A DNA stretch of 20,871 nt from Syntrophaceae bacterium (lineage in GTDB: Bacteria > Desulfobacterota > Syntrophia > Syntrophales > UBA5619). The stretch spans positions 1-20,871 of the forward strand of contig CAKKRN010000167.1 of the NCBI GenBank assembly GCA_919902745.1, in the 5' to 3' direction. The notes beneath the pieces were generated by a model. That model was not told the DNA's origin. It saw only the letters and a list, made by a program, of their open reading frames with translations, and did not search any database. Position numbers and translations under genes: made by a program. Of this stretch, positions 1 through 7,135 are shown in pieces (positions within the stretch are counted from its first letter, which is position 1; each line of letters begins with the position of its first letter).

Positions 1-208
1 ATTGATTTTCTTTCCTCTTCGGGGTATACACAACCGGCCATAGTCCCCAAAACGGACGGCTCTAAAAAAATATTCCGGCAGCGGGGAAAATAAAGGTCTA
101 CGACCCTCTGGAAAACAACGATGATTGATGGTATAGAGGACCATCGGAAACAGGGGCGCCCGCAGGCGCCGGAAGAGAAACGAAACCACAACCATCAAGG
201 AGGTTCCC
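1..208. other. Leader region upstream of the barrel protein; no gene seen
   Basis: No convincing coding sequence lies here. Two small dyads sit in the likely 5' leader of the gene starting at 209. One is GATGGT (127-132) pairing with ACCATC (140-145). The other is GGCGCC (155-160) pairing with GGCGCC (165-170) across a CGCA loop. Neither is followed by a T-run, so they look like leader hairpins rather than terminators. A strong ribosome binding site, AAGGAGG, lies at 197-203. No clear sigma70 promoter was recognised. Confidence 0.4.
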
Positions 209-979
209 ATGAAAAGATCCCAATGGACGGTTCTTTGTGCACTGGCGCTGCTTCTTCTCTGGGCGATGCCGGTCGGCGCGTTCGAGATCGGCGCCAGAGG
301 TTATTACTGGTTTCCGGGATTCAAGGCGGACATGAAGGCGGACAACGCCGCCATGCCCGGCACCGACATCAACCTGAAAGACAACCTGGATGTCGGCGCC
401 AAGGCCTTCCCCTCGATCGAGGTGTTCGCGGGACTGGGGAGAAGCCACCTGGGTCTCACCTACACGCCAATCAACTATTCGGGATCAACAACGCTCGCAA
501 CCAAGATCGATTTCAACGGCCAGACCTTTGCGCCGGGCACCAATGTCGATTCGGATCTGAAATTGCGGATGCTCGATCTGGAGTACCGGTTTACCGCGCT
601 CAATATGGAAAACATTATGGCCGGCTTCTCGCTGGATGCGATCGGCCAGATCAAGTACATCGACGGCGAAGCGAAGATCGCCGCCCCCGCCCTGGGAGTG
701 GAGGCAAAACAGTCTGTCCAGCTTCCGATCCCGATGGTGGGCGTCGGCGCCCATGTCGGTCTTCTTCTGAACATCCTTGAGGCGCGGGCGAAGATAACCG
801 GTATCAGCTATTCCGGCAATTACCTCTACGAGGCGTTGGCCGATATCTCCCTGACCCCTTTTCCCCTCCTCGACATCCATGCCGGCTACAAGGTCATCCG
901 GTTGCATCTCGACCGGAATGACGTCTATCTGAATTCGGAATTTTCGGGGCCCTATGTGGCCTTGACGGTGAGCTGGTGA
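209..979 (+). CDS. Outer membrane beta-barrel-like protein with signal peptide
   Basis: The product is 256 residues. It opens with a classical signal peptide: MKRSQ, a hydrophobic core over about residues 7-20, and a likely cut after PVGA (residue 24). The mature part alternates hydrophobic and polar residues in short stretches, rich in Gly, Tyr and Phe. It ends in an aromatic residue (VALTVSW), as outer-membrane barrels do for BAM recognition. It resembles small 8-stranded barrels in size, but I do not recognise a named family, so the function is unknown. The start is set by AAGGAGG five bases upstream. The stop is one base before the Ddl start, so the two are probably co-transcribed and perhaps translationally coupled. 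Location in the outer membrane is inferred from the topology pattern only. Confidence 0.75.
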   Translation: MKRSQWTVLCALALLLLWAMPVGAFEIGARGYYWFPGFKADMKADNAAMPGTDINLKDNLDVGAKAFPSIEVFAGLGRSHLGLTYTPINYSGSTTLATKIDFNGQTFAPGTNVDSDLKLRMLDLEYRFTALNMENIMAGFSLDAIGQIKYIDGEAKIAAPALGVEAKQSVQLPIPMVGVGAHVGLLLNILEARAKITGISYSGNYLYEALADISLTPFPLLDIHAGYKVIRLHLDRNDVYLNSEFSGPYVALTVSW

Positions 980-980
980 G

Positions 981-2054
981 ATGGGCGAAAGCGGAGAAGA
1001 CAAAACCCAAAAAATGAGGGTCGGGATCATCATGGGAGGCCTCTCCTCCGAAAAAGAGGTCTCCCTGGAGAGCGGGCGGAACATCTTCAGCAAGATCGAC
1101 CGCCGCAAATATGATCCCGTTCCCATCTTCATGGACAGCCGGGCGGCCTTCTGGGAGATCCCCGTCAAGCTCCTGATGCGGAACAGCACGCGCGACATCG
1201 AGGAGGATCTCCCGCAGGAGGCCAAGCCGATCCCCTATGAGTTCCTGAAGACCCGGGTGGACGTCGTCTGCCTCGGCCTGCACGGCAAGTACGGGGAGGA
1301 CGGCTGCATGCAGGGTCTCCTCGAACTCCTCGGAATCCCCTACACGGGCTCCGGCGTCCTCGCCTCCGCAATCGGGATGGACAAGTATGTCTGCCGCCGG
1401 ATCCTGGAGATCAGCGGGATCGATGTTCCGCGGACGATCCCGATCCCCCGGCGGCTATGGGAAGCCAAGAAGCCGGCGGTCATCGGGGAGATCGTCCGGG
1501 AGATCGGCTTCCCCTGCGTCGTCAAGCCCTGCCGGGAGGGATGCAGCACCGCCGTAAAAAAGGTTGTTGCGGCGGAGGGGATCCCGGAAGCCGTGGCAAA
1601 CGCCTTTTTGTGGGACAACGTGGTTCTCGTCGAGGAGTTCCTTGACGGAATGGAGGTGACCTGCGGCGTCCTCGGCGTCGATACGCCGGAAGCCCTGATC
1701 CCTTCGGAGACAATCCCGACGGACGACGTCCTCTCTCTGGAGGACAAGTTCCTCTATGGCCAGGGGGAGAACAAGACCCCGGCCCGGCTGCCCGCGGAAC
1801 AGATCGAAAAGATCCGGGAAACGGCCGTTACGGCCTTCCGGGTCCTGAATCTGAAAGGATATACCCGGATCGACATGTTTGTCCGGGCCGATGGACGGGT
1901 GGCGGTCCTGGAACCGAATACGCTCCCCGGCATGACGCCCTCCACCGTCCTGTTCCATCAGGCGGCGGCCTCCGGGATCACCCAGGCGGGGCTGATCGAC
2001 CGGATCATCCAATCCGCACTGGAGGTTCACAGCGGCAAAAGAGGACCTCTCTAA
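981..2054 (+). CDS. ddl: D-alanine--D-alanine ligase family protein (ATP-grasp)
   Basis: At 357 residues this is longer than E. coli DdlB (306). The family joins two D-alanines using ATP for peptidoglycan precursors in the cytoplasm. Visible signatures are the N-terminal GGLSSEKEVSLESG (E24 matching DdlB E15), GLHGKYGEDG, the GSGVLASAIGMDK region, KPCREGCSTAV in the ATP-grasp fold, and the metal/substrate end LEPNTLPGMTPST. Two active-site positions differ from DdlB: Cys188 where DdlB has Ser150, and Phe257 where DdlB has Tyr216 (see findings). It is not beside mur genes but lies between a barrel gene and mlaE. ATG 981 is one base after the previous stop. An internal ATG at 1014 is possible but is less well placed relative to GGAGAAG. 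Ligase family membership is firm; the second substrate is uncertain. Confidence 0.9.
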   Translation: MGESGEDKTQKMRVGIIMGGLSSEKEVSLESGRNIFSKIDRRKYDPVPIFMDSRAAFWEIPVKLLMRNSTRDIEEDLPQEAKPIPYEFLKTRVDVVCLGLHGKYGEDGCMQGLLELLGIPYTGSGVLASAIGMDKYVCRRILEISGIDVPRTIPIPRRLWEAKKPAVIGEIVREIGFPCVVKPCREGCSTAVKKVVAAEGIPEAVANAFLWDNVVLVEEFLDGMEVTCGVLGVDTPEALIPSETIPTDDVLSLEDKFLYGQGENKTPARLPAEQIEKIRETAVTAFRVLNLKGYTRIDMFVRADGRVAVLEPNTLPGMTPSTVLFHQAAASGITQAGLIDRIIQSALEVHSGKRGPL

Positions 2055-2834
2055 ATGAATCGTTTCTCCGGCGCCTTGGATCGTCTCGGCAGGGCCGTTC
2101 TGGCTGGTGTCGAGGAGATGGGGAAAATCATCCTCCTGTTCGTCTCGGTCCTTGGCTGGATGTTCAGACCCCCTTTCAAGCTGCGCAACATCTTCAAGCA
2201 GATGGAGTTCGTGGGGGTCAAGTCGATCTTCGTCGTCGTCCTCACAGGAACCTTCACCGGGATGGTCATGGCCCTCCAGGGGTATCACGGTTTCCGGATG
2301 TTCAGCGCGGAGAGCCTCGTCGGCGGCACGGTTGCCCTCGGGATGACGAGGGAACTGGGGCCGGTTCTCACGTCGCTGATGGTCACCGCCCGGGCGGGCT
2401 CCGCGATGGCCGCAGAGTTGGGAACCATGCGGGTCACCGAGCAGATCGACGCCCTCTATGTCATGGCGGCGAACCCGGTGAAACACCTGATCGTCCCGCG
2501 GGTGATCGCCGGCGTTCTCATGACGCCCTTGCTCACGGTGGTCTCGGATTTCACGGGCATCCTGGGCGGCTACTTTGTCGGGGTCCACATCCTGGGCATC
2601 AACTCGGGAATCTTCATCAAGAACATCACGAGGCTCGTCGAATTGAACGATATCTACAACGGCTTGGTCAAGGCCGCCTGTTTCGGCCTGATCCTGAGTT
2701 TGATCGGGTGTTACAAGGGATTCAATACCTACGGCGGCGCCGAAGGGGTCGGCCGGGCGACGACGGAGGCGGTGGTCCTGGCTTCGATCTCGATTCTGAT
2801 CAGCGACTACTTCCTGACGGCGATCATGTTCTGA
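2055..2834 (+). CDS. mlaE: MlaE-type ABC transporter permease (MCE lipid transport)
   Basis: This 259-residue integral inner-membrane protein belongs to the MlaE (DUF140) permease family, which works with an MlaF ATPase and an MCE protein to move phospholipids between membranes. The family signature is plain in the middle: TRELGPVLTSLMVTARAG, then AELGTMRVTEQIDAL and NPVKHLIVPR. About five hydrophobic segments follow the amphipathic N-terminus, including IFVVVLTGTFTGMVMAL and LASISILISDYFLTAIMF. The length is normal for the family. ATG directly follows the Ddl TAA, so translation is probably coupled to ddl. It is separated from mlaF by 91 bp holding a short tandem repeat. Confidence 0.95.
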   Translation: MNRFSGALDRLGRAVLAGVEEMGKIILLFVSVLGWMFRPPFKLRNIFKQMEFVGVKSIFVVVLTGTFTGMVMALQGYHGFRMFSAESLVGGTVALGMTRELGPVLTSLMVTARAGSAMAAELGTMRVTEQIDALYVMAANPVKHLIVPRVIAGVLMTPLLTVVSDFTGILGGYFVGVHILGINSGIFIKNITRLVELNDIYNGLVKAACFGLILSLIGCYKGFNTYGGAEGVGRATTEAVVLASISILISDYFLTAIMF

Positions 2835-2837
2835 TTT

Positions 2838-2870
2838 TGAGTTTTAAGTTCTGAGTTTTAAGTTTTAAGT
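2838..2870 (+). repeat. 14-bp tandem repeat in the mlaE-mlaF gap
   Basis: The unit TGAGTTTTAAGTTC at 2838-2851 is followed directly by TGAGTTTTAAGTTT at 2852-2865 and a partial third unit (TAAGT). The block is AT-rich within a GC-rich operon and begins four bases after the mlaE stop codon. It contains no T-run hairpin, so it is not a rho-independent terminator. Confidence 0.8.
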
Positions 2871-2925
2871 GGGGAACGGGGAGGATTGGTGCTGCAGGTT
2901 TTGTTCCAAGTGAAAGCGATGCCCC

Positions 2926-3672
2926 ATGATTAAACTGGTCGATCTCCATAAATCATTCGGCAAGCAGAAGGTCCTCGACGGTCTCGACCTCGAAATCGAG
3001 GAGGAAAAGACCACCGTGATCATCGGGCGGAGCGGCGGGGGAAAGAGCGTCCTGCTCAAGCACATTATCGGACTCCTCCGGCCGGAACGGGGACAGATTC
3101 TGATCGACGGCACGGATATCACGAAACTGAACGACCGGGCTCTCAACGAGATCCGGAAGAAATTCGGGATGCTTTTTCAGGAAGCGGCCCTCTTCGATTC
3201 AATGACCGTAGCGGAAAACGTCGCTTTTCCGCTCCGGGAACATACGACGATGAAGGAGACGGAGATCCGGGAGACGGTTGCCGACCGGCTTCGCTCCGTC
3301 GGCCTGACGGGTGTGGAAGAGAAAATGCCCTCCGAACTCAGCGGCGGGATGCGCAAGCGGGTCGGGCTGGCGCGCGCGATTGCGCTGCGCCCCCAGATCG
3401 TCCTGTTCGACGAGCCGACGACGGGCCTCGACCCCGTCATGACGGAGGCGATCAACCGGCTGATCATCGACACGCAGAAGAATTTCAACCTCACTTGCGT
3501 CGTGATCAGCCACGACGTCCGGTCGATCTTTGAGATCGGCCACCGGATCGCAATGCTCTACGAGGGGAAAATCATCGAAAACGGAACCCCGGAGGAGCTT
3601 CGAGGATCACAGAACCCCGTCACCCTCCAATTCCTCGCGGGGAGCATCGAAGGGCCGATCCGGATCATGTGA
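2926..3672 (+). CDS. mlaF: MlaF-type ABC transporter ATP-binding protein
   Basis: This 248-residue cytoplasmic ATPase partners the MlaE permease. It has a complete nucleotide-binding domain: Walker A GRSGGGKS at residues 34-41, a Q-loop in GMLFQEAALF, the signature LSGGMRKRVGLARA, Walker B IVLFDEPTTGLDP, and the switch histidine in VVISHD. The AALFDSMTVAENVAFPL stretch after the Q-loop is typical of the MlaF/Ttg2A branch. No strong Shine-Dalgarno precedes ATG 2926 (only weakly purine-rich AAGTGAAAGCG), so expression may be lower than or uncoupled from mlaE. The C-terminus ends normally before the mlaD leader. No MlaB (STAS) gene follows. Confidence 0.95.
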   Translation: MIKLVDLHKSFGKQKVLDGLDLEIEEEKTTVIIGRSGGGKSVLLKHIIGLLRPERGQILIDGTDITKLNDRALNEIRKKFGMLFQEAALFDSMTVAENVAFPLREHTTMKETEIRETVADRLRSVGLTGVEEKMPSELSGGMRKRVGLARAIALRPQIVLFDEPTTGLDPVMTEAINRLIIDTQKNFNLTCVVISHDVRSIFEIGHRIAMLYEGKIIENGTPEELRGSQNPVTLQFLAGSIEGPIRIM

Positions 3673-3706
3673 GGGGATAATAAAGTCCAGGGGTTGGGAG
3701 GCAGGG

Positions 3707-5191
3707 ATGTTTTCATTGAGTTCGGAGGCAAAGGTCGGGTTGTTCGTCCTCGTGGGATTGATTATCCTCGGGTACATGTCCGTTCAGGTCGGGAAACAAA
3801 CCCTCGGTCTGAAGAAGGGCTACACGCTGGAGGTCGTCTTCGACAGTGCGGCCGGTCTCGACCGGGACGCCTCGGTCCAGATCGCCGGCGTCGAGATCGG
3901 ACGGGTCGAATCGATCCGCCTGCAAGACGGCAAGGCCCTTGTCCGGCTCCGCATCGTCTCCAACGTAAAGCTCGAGAAGGATGCAATCGCCTCCATCAAG
4001 ACCCACGGCATCCTCGGCGACAAGTACGTGGAAATTTATCCCGGAACCCACGGGGAGACCTATCTCGCGGCCGGCGAACGGATCTCCCGGACGGAGCGGC
4101 AGGCAGACATCGACAAACTGCTCCATCAGCTCGGCATGATCGCCGACGACGTCCGCGGGGTGACAAGCTCCCTCAACCGGGTCCTGGCCGGTCAGGCGGG
4201 TGAAGAGGCGATCACCAGCATCCTTACGAATACCAAAGATCTCACGCGGAACCTGAACCATGTTATCGTCAGCAACGAGGCGGCGCTCCACGCCGCCCTG
4301 GAAAACACCCGCCAGTTGACCGGGAATCTCAATCGGGTCGTCACCCAGAATGACGAGAAGGTAAGGCAGGTGATGGACACCCTGAAATCCGCCTCTCTCG
4401 AGATGGAGAAGACCTTCGCCGCACTGAAGGAAATCACCACCGGCATCAACCGGGGCGAAGGGACCCTCGGGCAGCTTGTCAAGGACAAAGGGGCCGCCGA
4501 AAAACTGAACCAGACGCTGGCGTCTCTTCAGGAAGTGACGCAGAAGATCAACGAGGGACGGGGGAGCATCGGCAAGCTCGTGAACGACGACGAGACGGTC
4601 CGAAACCTCAACGAAGGGCTGACCGGATTGAACCGGTACGTGAACAAGGCGGAACAGTTCCGGACCTTTCTCAGTTACCGGGGTGAATACCTCTTTGACA
4701 AGAGCGACGCGAAGAGCTACCTCGACCTCCGGATCCAGCCCAAGGAGGACAAGTTTTACATCCTCGGCGTCGTCAGCGACCCGAAGGGGCGGCGAACTAC
4801 CAAGGATGTGACAGTGGGCAATACCCCAACCGTAAGGACCGAAGAGTGGGACCGCGACGGCCTCCTCTTCAACGCCCAGATCGGCAAGCGATACAAGGAT
4901 CTCGTGCTCCGGGGCGGTCTTCTCGAATCGACCGGCGGCGTCGGCATCGACTACATGGCGTTGAACGACAAACTCAAGCTCTCGTTCGAGGCCTTCGGTT
5001 TCGGAAGGGACCGTCGCGCCCACCTCAAGACCGGCGCGGAATACCGGCTCTTCCGACACCTCTACCTCTCCGCCGGCTGGGACGATTTCGTCAGCGACCA
5101 GGACAACCGGTCCATTTACGGCGGCTTCGCCATCCGCTTCGAGGATGACGACCTCAAGTACATGCTGACCACGACGCCCATTCCCAAATAA
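3707..5191 (+). CDS. mlaD: MCE-domain (MlaD-like) protein with long beta-rich C-terminal domain
   Basis: The product is 494 residues, far longer than E. coli MlaD (183). ATG 3707 is preferred because the membrane anchor begins at once and GGGAGGCAGGG lies just upstream; upstream in-frame codons overlap mlaF. Domains in order are a single inner-membrane helix (about 10-28, VGLFVLVGLIILGYMSVQVG), one MCE domain (about 39-116, with FDSAAGL, VQIAGVEIGRV and GILGDKYVEIYPG), and a helical region (about 130-315). The helical region holds family-typical linkers (GEGTLGQLVKD, GRGSIGKLVNDD). A beta-rich tail (about 318-494) has alternating aromatic strands such as LYLSAGWDDF and IYGGFAIRF. MCE proteins form hexameric rings that carry lipids across the periplasm. 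The tail could reach or insert into the outer membrane, which is inference. Confidence 0.92.
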   Translation: MFSLSSEAKVGLFVLVGLIILGYMSVQVGKQTLGLKKGYTLEVVFDSAAGLDRDASVQIAGVEIGRVESIRLQDGKALVRLRIVSNVKLEKDAIASIKTHGILGDKYVEIYPGTHGETYLAAGERISRTERQADIDKLLHQLGMIADDVRGVTSSLNRVLAGQAGEEAITSILTNTKDLTRNLNHVIVSNEAALHAALENTRQLTGNLNRVVTQNDEKVRQVMDTLKSASLEMEKTFAALKEITTGINRGEGTLGQLVKDKGAAEKLNQTLASLQEVTQKINEGRGSIGKLVNDDETVRNLNEGLTGLNRYVNKAEQFRTFLSYRGEYLFDKSDAKSYLDLRIQPKEDKFYILGVVSDPKGRRTTKDVTVGNTPTVRTEEWDRDGLLFNAQIGKRYKDLVLRGGLLESTGGVGIDYMALNDKLKLSFEAFGFGRDRRAHLKTGAEYRLFRHLYLSAGWDDFVSDQDNRSIYGGFAIRFEDDDLKYMLTTTPIPK

Positions 5192-5292
5192 CCGACCGGC
5201 CGTCTGACGCCCCGCGGAACGGCAACAACATGACCCCTTCCCGTCCGGGGAGGGGAAACGGCGACACAAACCCTCAGGAAAGGAGGCACGTG

Positions 5293-6189
5293 ATGATGGT
5301 TTCTTCCTTTTTTCGTCAGTACATCGTTGCGCTTTTTATCGGGATCGGTTTCATTTTTTCACCCACCGCCGCCCTCTTCGCCGCGTCGGCGCCCGCTGCC
5401 GCGCCCCCGCCGGACACGGAGACCCGTTCCCTGATCCTGGGCGTCGACGCCGGGACGGCGCCGGCCGCAAATGCCGACAGGAAGAAGGCCCTGGCCGGGC
5501 TCCTGAACCGGGGCCGACAGACCGCCCTGGAAAAGACCCGGAATCGGCTGCTGGAACTGGGAAAGTTCGGTCTCGACTTCGATCTCGTCCGGACGCCCGC
5601 CGGTTTTGTCCAGATCCTGCGACAGCAGGAAACCCTCCCCGGCAAGGGGGAGCGGCCCCATATCTGGATCGAAGCGGAGACCGGCTTCGTCCCCAAGGTG
5701 AGAAAAACCGGAAACCGACCGGATGCCGCTCTTCTCGACCGGGCCGATCTCCTCGATGTCCGAATCTGGACGGACCGGAAGGAGTACGAAGAGGGAGAGA
5801 CGGTTACACTCTATCTGCAGGGAAACCGGGACTTCTACGGAAAGGTGATCCAGATCGACATGAAGGGGGCCGTCCTCCAACTCCTCCCCAACAACTACCG
5901 CCAGATATCCTCCTTTGAAAAAGAGAAACTCTACCGAATCCCCGATGAGGGGGATCGTTACCGGATCGCGGTCCAGCCCCCTCTCGGCGCGATCCGTTTC
6001 ATTGTCCATGCAACGCGCCTGCCGCTGAGCCAGGTAAACCTCCAGTCGACCACCGGCGGGATTTTCAAATACCGCGCCTCCGCGAAGGCGTTCGGCCGGA
6101 GCGTTCGCCACGTCATCCCGGCGGGAGAAGAACAGGGCGTCGAATTTTGCGAAGCGACATGGGAGATCAAGACCGTCCCGCGCAAATAA
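5293..6189 (+). CDS. Secreted DUF4384-type protein
   Basis: The product is 298 residues from ATG 5293. AGGAGG at 5281-5286 sits six bases before it; an upstream in-frame ATG at 5230 would put the signal peptide behind 21 extra polar residues. The signal peptide runs to about residue 33 (hydrophobic IVALFIGIGFIFSPTAALFAASA), followed by an Ala/Pro linker. The C-terminal half fits the DUF4384 pattern: LDVRIWTDRKEYEEGETVTL, a YGKVIQIDMKGAVLQLLPN segment, YRIPDEGDRYRI, and PLGAIRFIVHAT. DUF4384 domains occur in exported or surface proteins, often next to kinases or proteases, and have no agreed activity. It follows mlaD by about 100 bp on the same strand and may belong to that transcript. No soluble MlaC-like fold is suggested by the sequence. 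Confidence 0.8.
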   Translation: MMVSSFFRQYIVALFIGIGFIFSPTAALFAASAPAAAPPPDTETRSLILGVDAGTAPAANADRKKALAGLLNRGRQTALEKTRNRLLELGKFGLDFDLVRTPAGFVQILRQQETLPGKGERPHIWIEAETGFVPKVRKTGNRPDAALLDRADLLDVRIWTDRKEYEEGETVTLYLQGNRDFYGKVIQIDMKGAVLQLLPNNYRQISSFEKEKLYRIPDEGDRYRIAVQPPLGAIRFIVHATRLPLSQVNLQSTTGGIFKYRASAKAFGRSVRHVIPAGEEQGVEFCEATWEIKTVPRK

Positions 6190-6255
6190 CGTCAAGAATG
6201 ACGACCTCGTAAAAAAAGTCCGGATCCTGCACCCCTGTTTCGCCTATAATCGGGC

Positions 6256-6283
6256 TTGACAGACGGCGGTCGGTGCATATATT
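6256..6283 (+). promoter_or_regulatory. Sigma70-type promoter for the HELVH gene
   Basis: The -35 TTGACA (6256-6261) is a perfect match and the -10 TATATT (6278-6283) matches five of six bases, with a 16-bp spacer. The transcript would start near 6290, giving a leader of about 20 nt to ATG 6310. This argues against the TTG at 6292 as the start codon. Confidence 0.65.
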
Positions 6284-6309
6284 AGCCCCGCTTGAGGCAG
6301 AGAAATTCC

Positions 6310-6837
6310 ATGGAGCGGCATTTCAATACAGGGCAGATATCGCTTGCCGGCAGAACCTTTTCGCAGGCCGAGAAGATGGCGGGACGCTACTTCCGCATCG
6401 ACCCGGCGGAGTGGAAAGAGCGCCGGTACGACGTGAAAACGCTTGCCTTTCTGGAGAAGCACGAGGTCCGCGAGGGGGCCTTCGCGCACCTCTGCAAATA
6501 CCAGCTCCGGAAGAAATCCGGCGGAACGGAGGGAGATTTGCACTTCTACCGGATCTGTCTCCAGGACGATCGGATCCTCGATGCCGTAGAGAGAGCCCAT
6601 TCATTCATTCGGCTTTCGCCTTTGCTGCTCTACATCGCCGCGCACGAGCTGGTGCATGTGATCCGTTTCGACCGGGGCGATGGGAACTTCGACGCCCCGG
6701 AAGAGGAAAAATCGGATGAGGAGGAAAAGGTCCACCGGATCACCCGGAACCTGCTCAAACCGGCCACCGATTCCGATCTGAATCTGGTCCTGGATTGTTT
6801 CAGCAACCTTTACCGGATCGGAGATCTGGTTCATTAA
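6310..6837 (+). CDS. Putative HExxH zinc metalloprotease-like protein, family not recognised
   Basis: The product is 175 residues with no signal peptide or membrane segment, so it is probably cytoplasmic. A hydrophobic helix runs into HELVH (112-116) in LLLYIAAHELVHVIRF, the arrangement of a zincin active-site helix. An acidic stretch follows (about 131-139) and then KVHRITRNLL, where one of E137-E139 or H142 could be a third zinc ligand. ATG 6310 is chosen because a strong promoter would start transcription near 6290 and GAGGCAGAG lies upstream; TTG 6292 is less likely. I do not recognise the family, and protease activity is inferred only from the motif. The FmdB-type gene follows 27 bp later and is probably co-transcribed. 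Confidence 0.75.
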   Translation: MERHFNTGQISLAGRTFSQAEKMAGRYFRIDPAEWKERRYDVKTLAFLEKHEVREGAFAHLCKYQLRKKSGGTEGDLHFYRICLQDDRILDAVERAHSFIRLSPLLLYIAAHELVHVIRFDRGDGNFDAPEEEKSDEEEKVHRITRNLLKPATDSDLNLVLDCFSNLYRIGDLVH

Positions 6838-6864
6838 GCTATCCTGTTGGAGGTTTTTTTTATT

Positions 6865-7131
6865 ATGCCGATTTACGAGTACAAATGTCAGAAATGCGGT
6901 GAGGAATTTGAGGTGTTTCAGGGAATCGCCGCCCCCGCCGTGAAATCCTGCAAATTCTGCAAGGGTTCCGTGCAGAAACTGATGTCCCTCTCCTCCTTCC
7001 ACCTGAAGGGGAACGGTTGGTATGCTACGGACTACGGCGGGAAGAAGGCCCCGGCGGCCGAGAAGAAGGAGGTTAAAACCTCCGAAACGGTGAAAACCCC
7101 GCCCCCGTCCAAGACAACATCGGAAGAATAA
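6865..7131 (+). CDS. FmdB-type zinc ribbon protein
   Basis: The product is 88 residues. It opens with MPIYEYKCQKCG, the hallmark of the FmdB/CxxC_CXXC_SSSS regulatory-protein family. Paired cysteines at 8/11 and 29/32 should bind one zinc. The core ends near SSFHLKGNGWYATDYG, after which comes a Lys/Thr/Pro/Glu-rich tail that is probably disordered. ATG 6865 is used because the family begins exactly here and TGGAGG lies at 6848-6853; a TTG at 6847 in the same frame overlaps that ribosome binding site. FmdB proteins have been proposed as regulators, but their role is not firmly known. It ends four bases before the convergent DHH gene. Confidence 0.9.
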   Translation: MPIYEYKCQKCGEEFEVFQGIAAPAVKSCKFCKGSVQKLMSLSSFHLKGNGWYATDYGGKKAPAAEKKEVKTSETVKTPPPSKTTSEE

Positions 7132-7135
7132 AGGA

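Noticed and set aside
3530..3706. Longer mlaD start extending back into mlaF
   Set aside because: The added 59 residues are mlaF in another frame and would place the membrane anchor internally. ATG 3707 has a purine-rich site and the usual MCE N-terminus.
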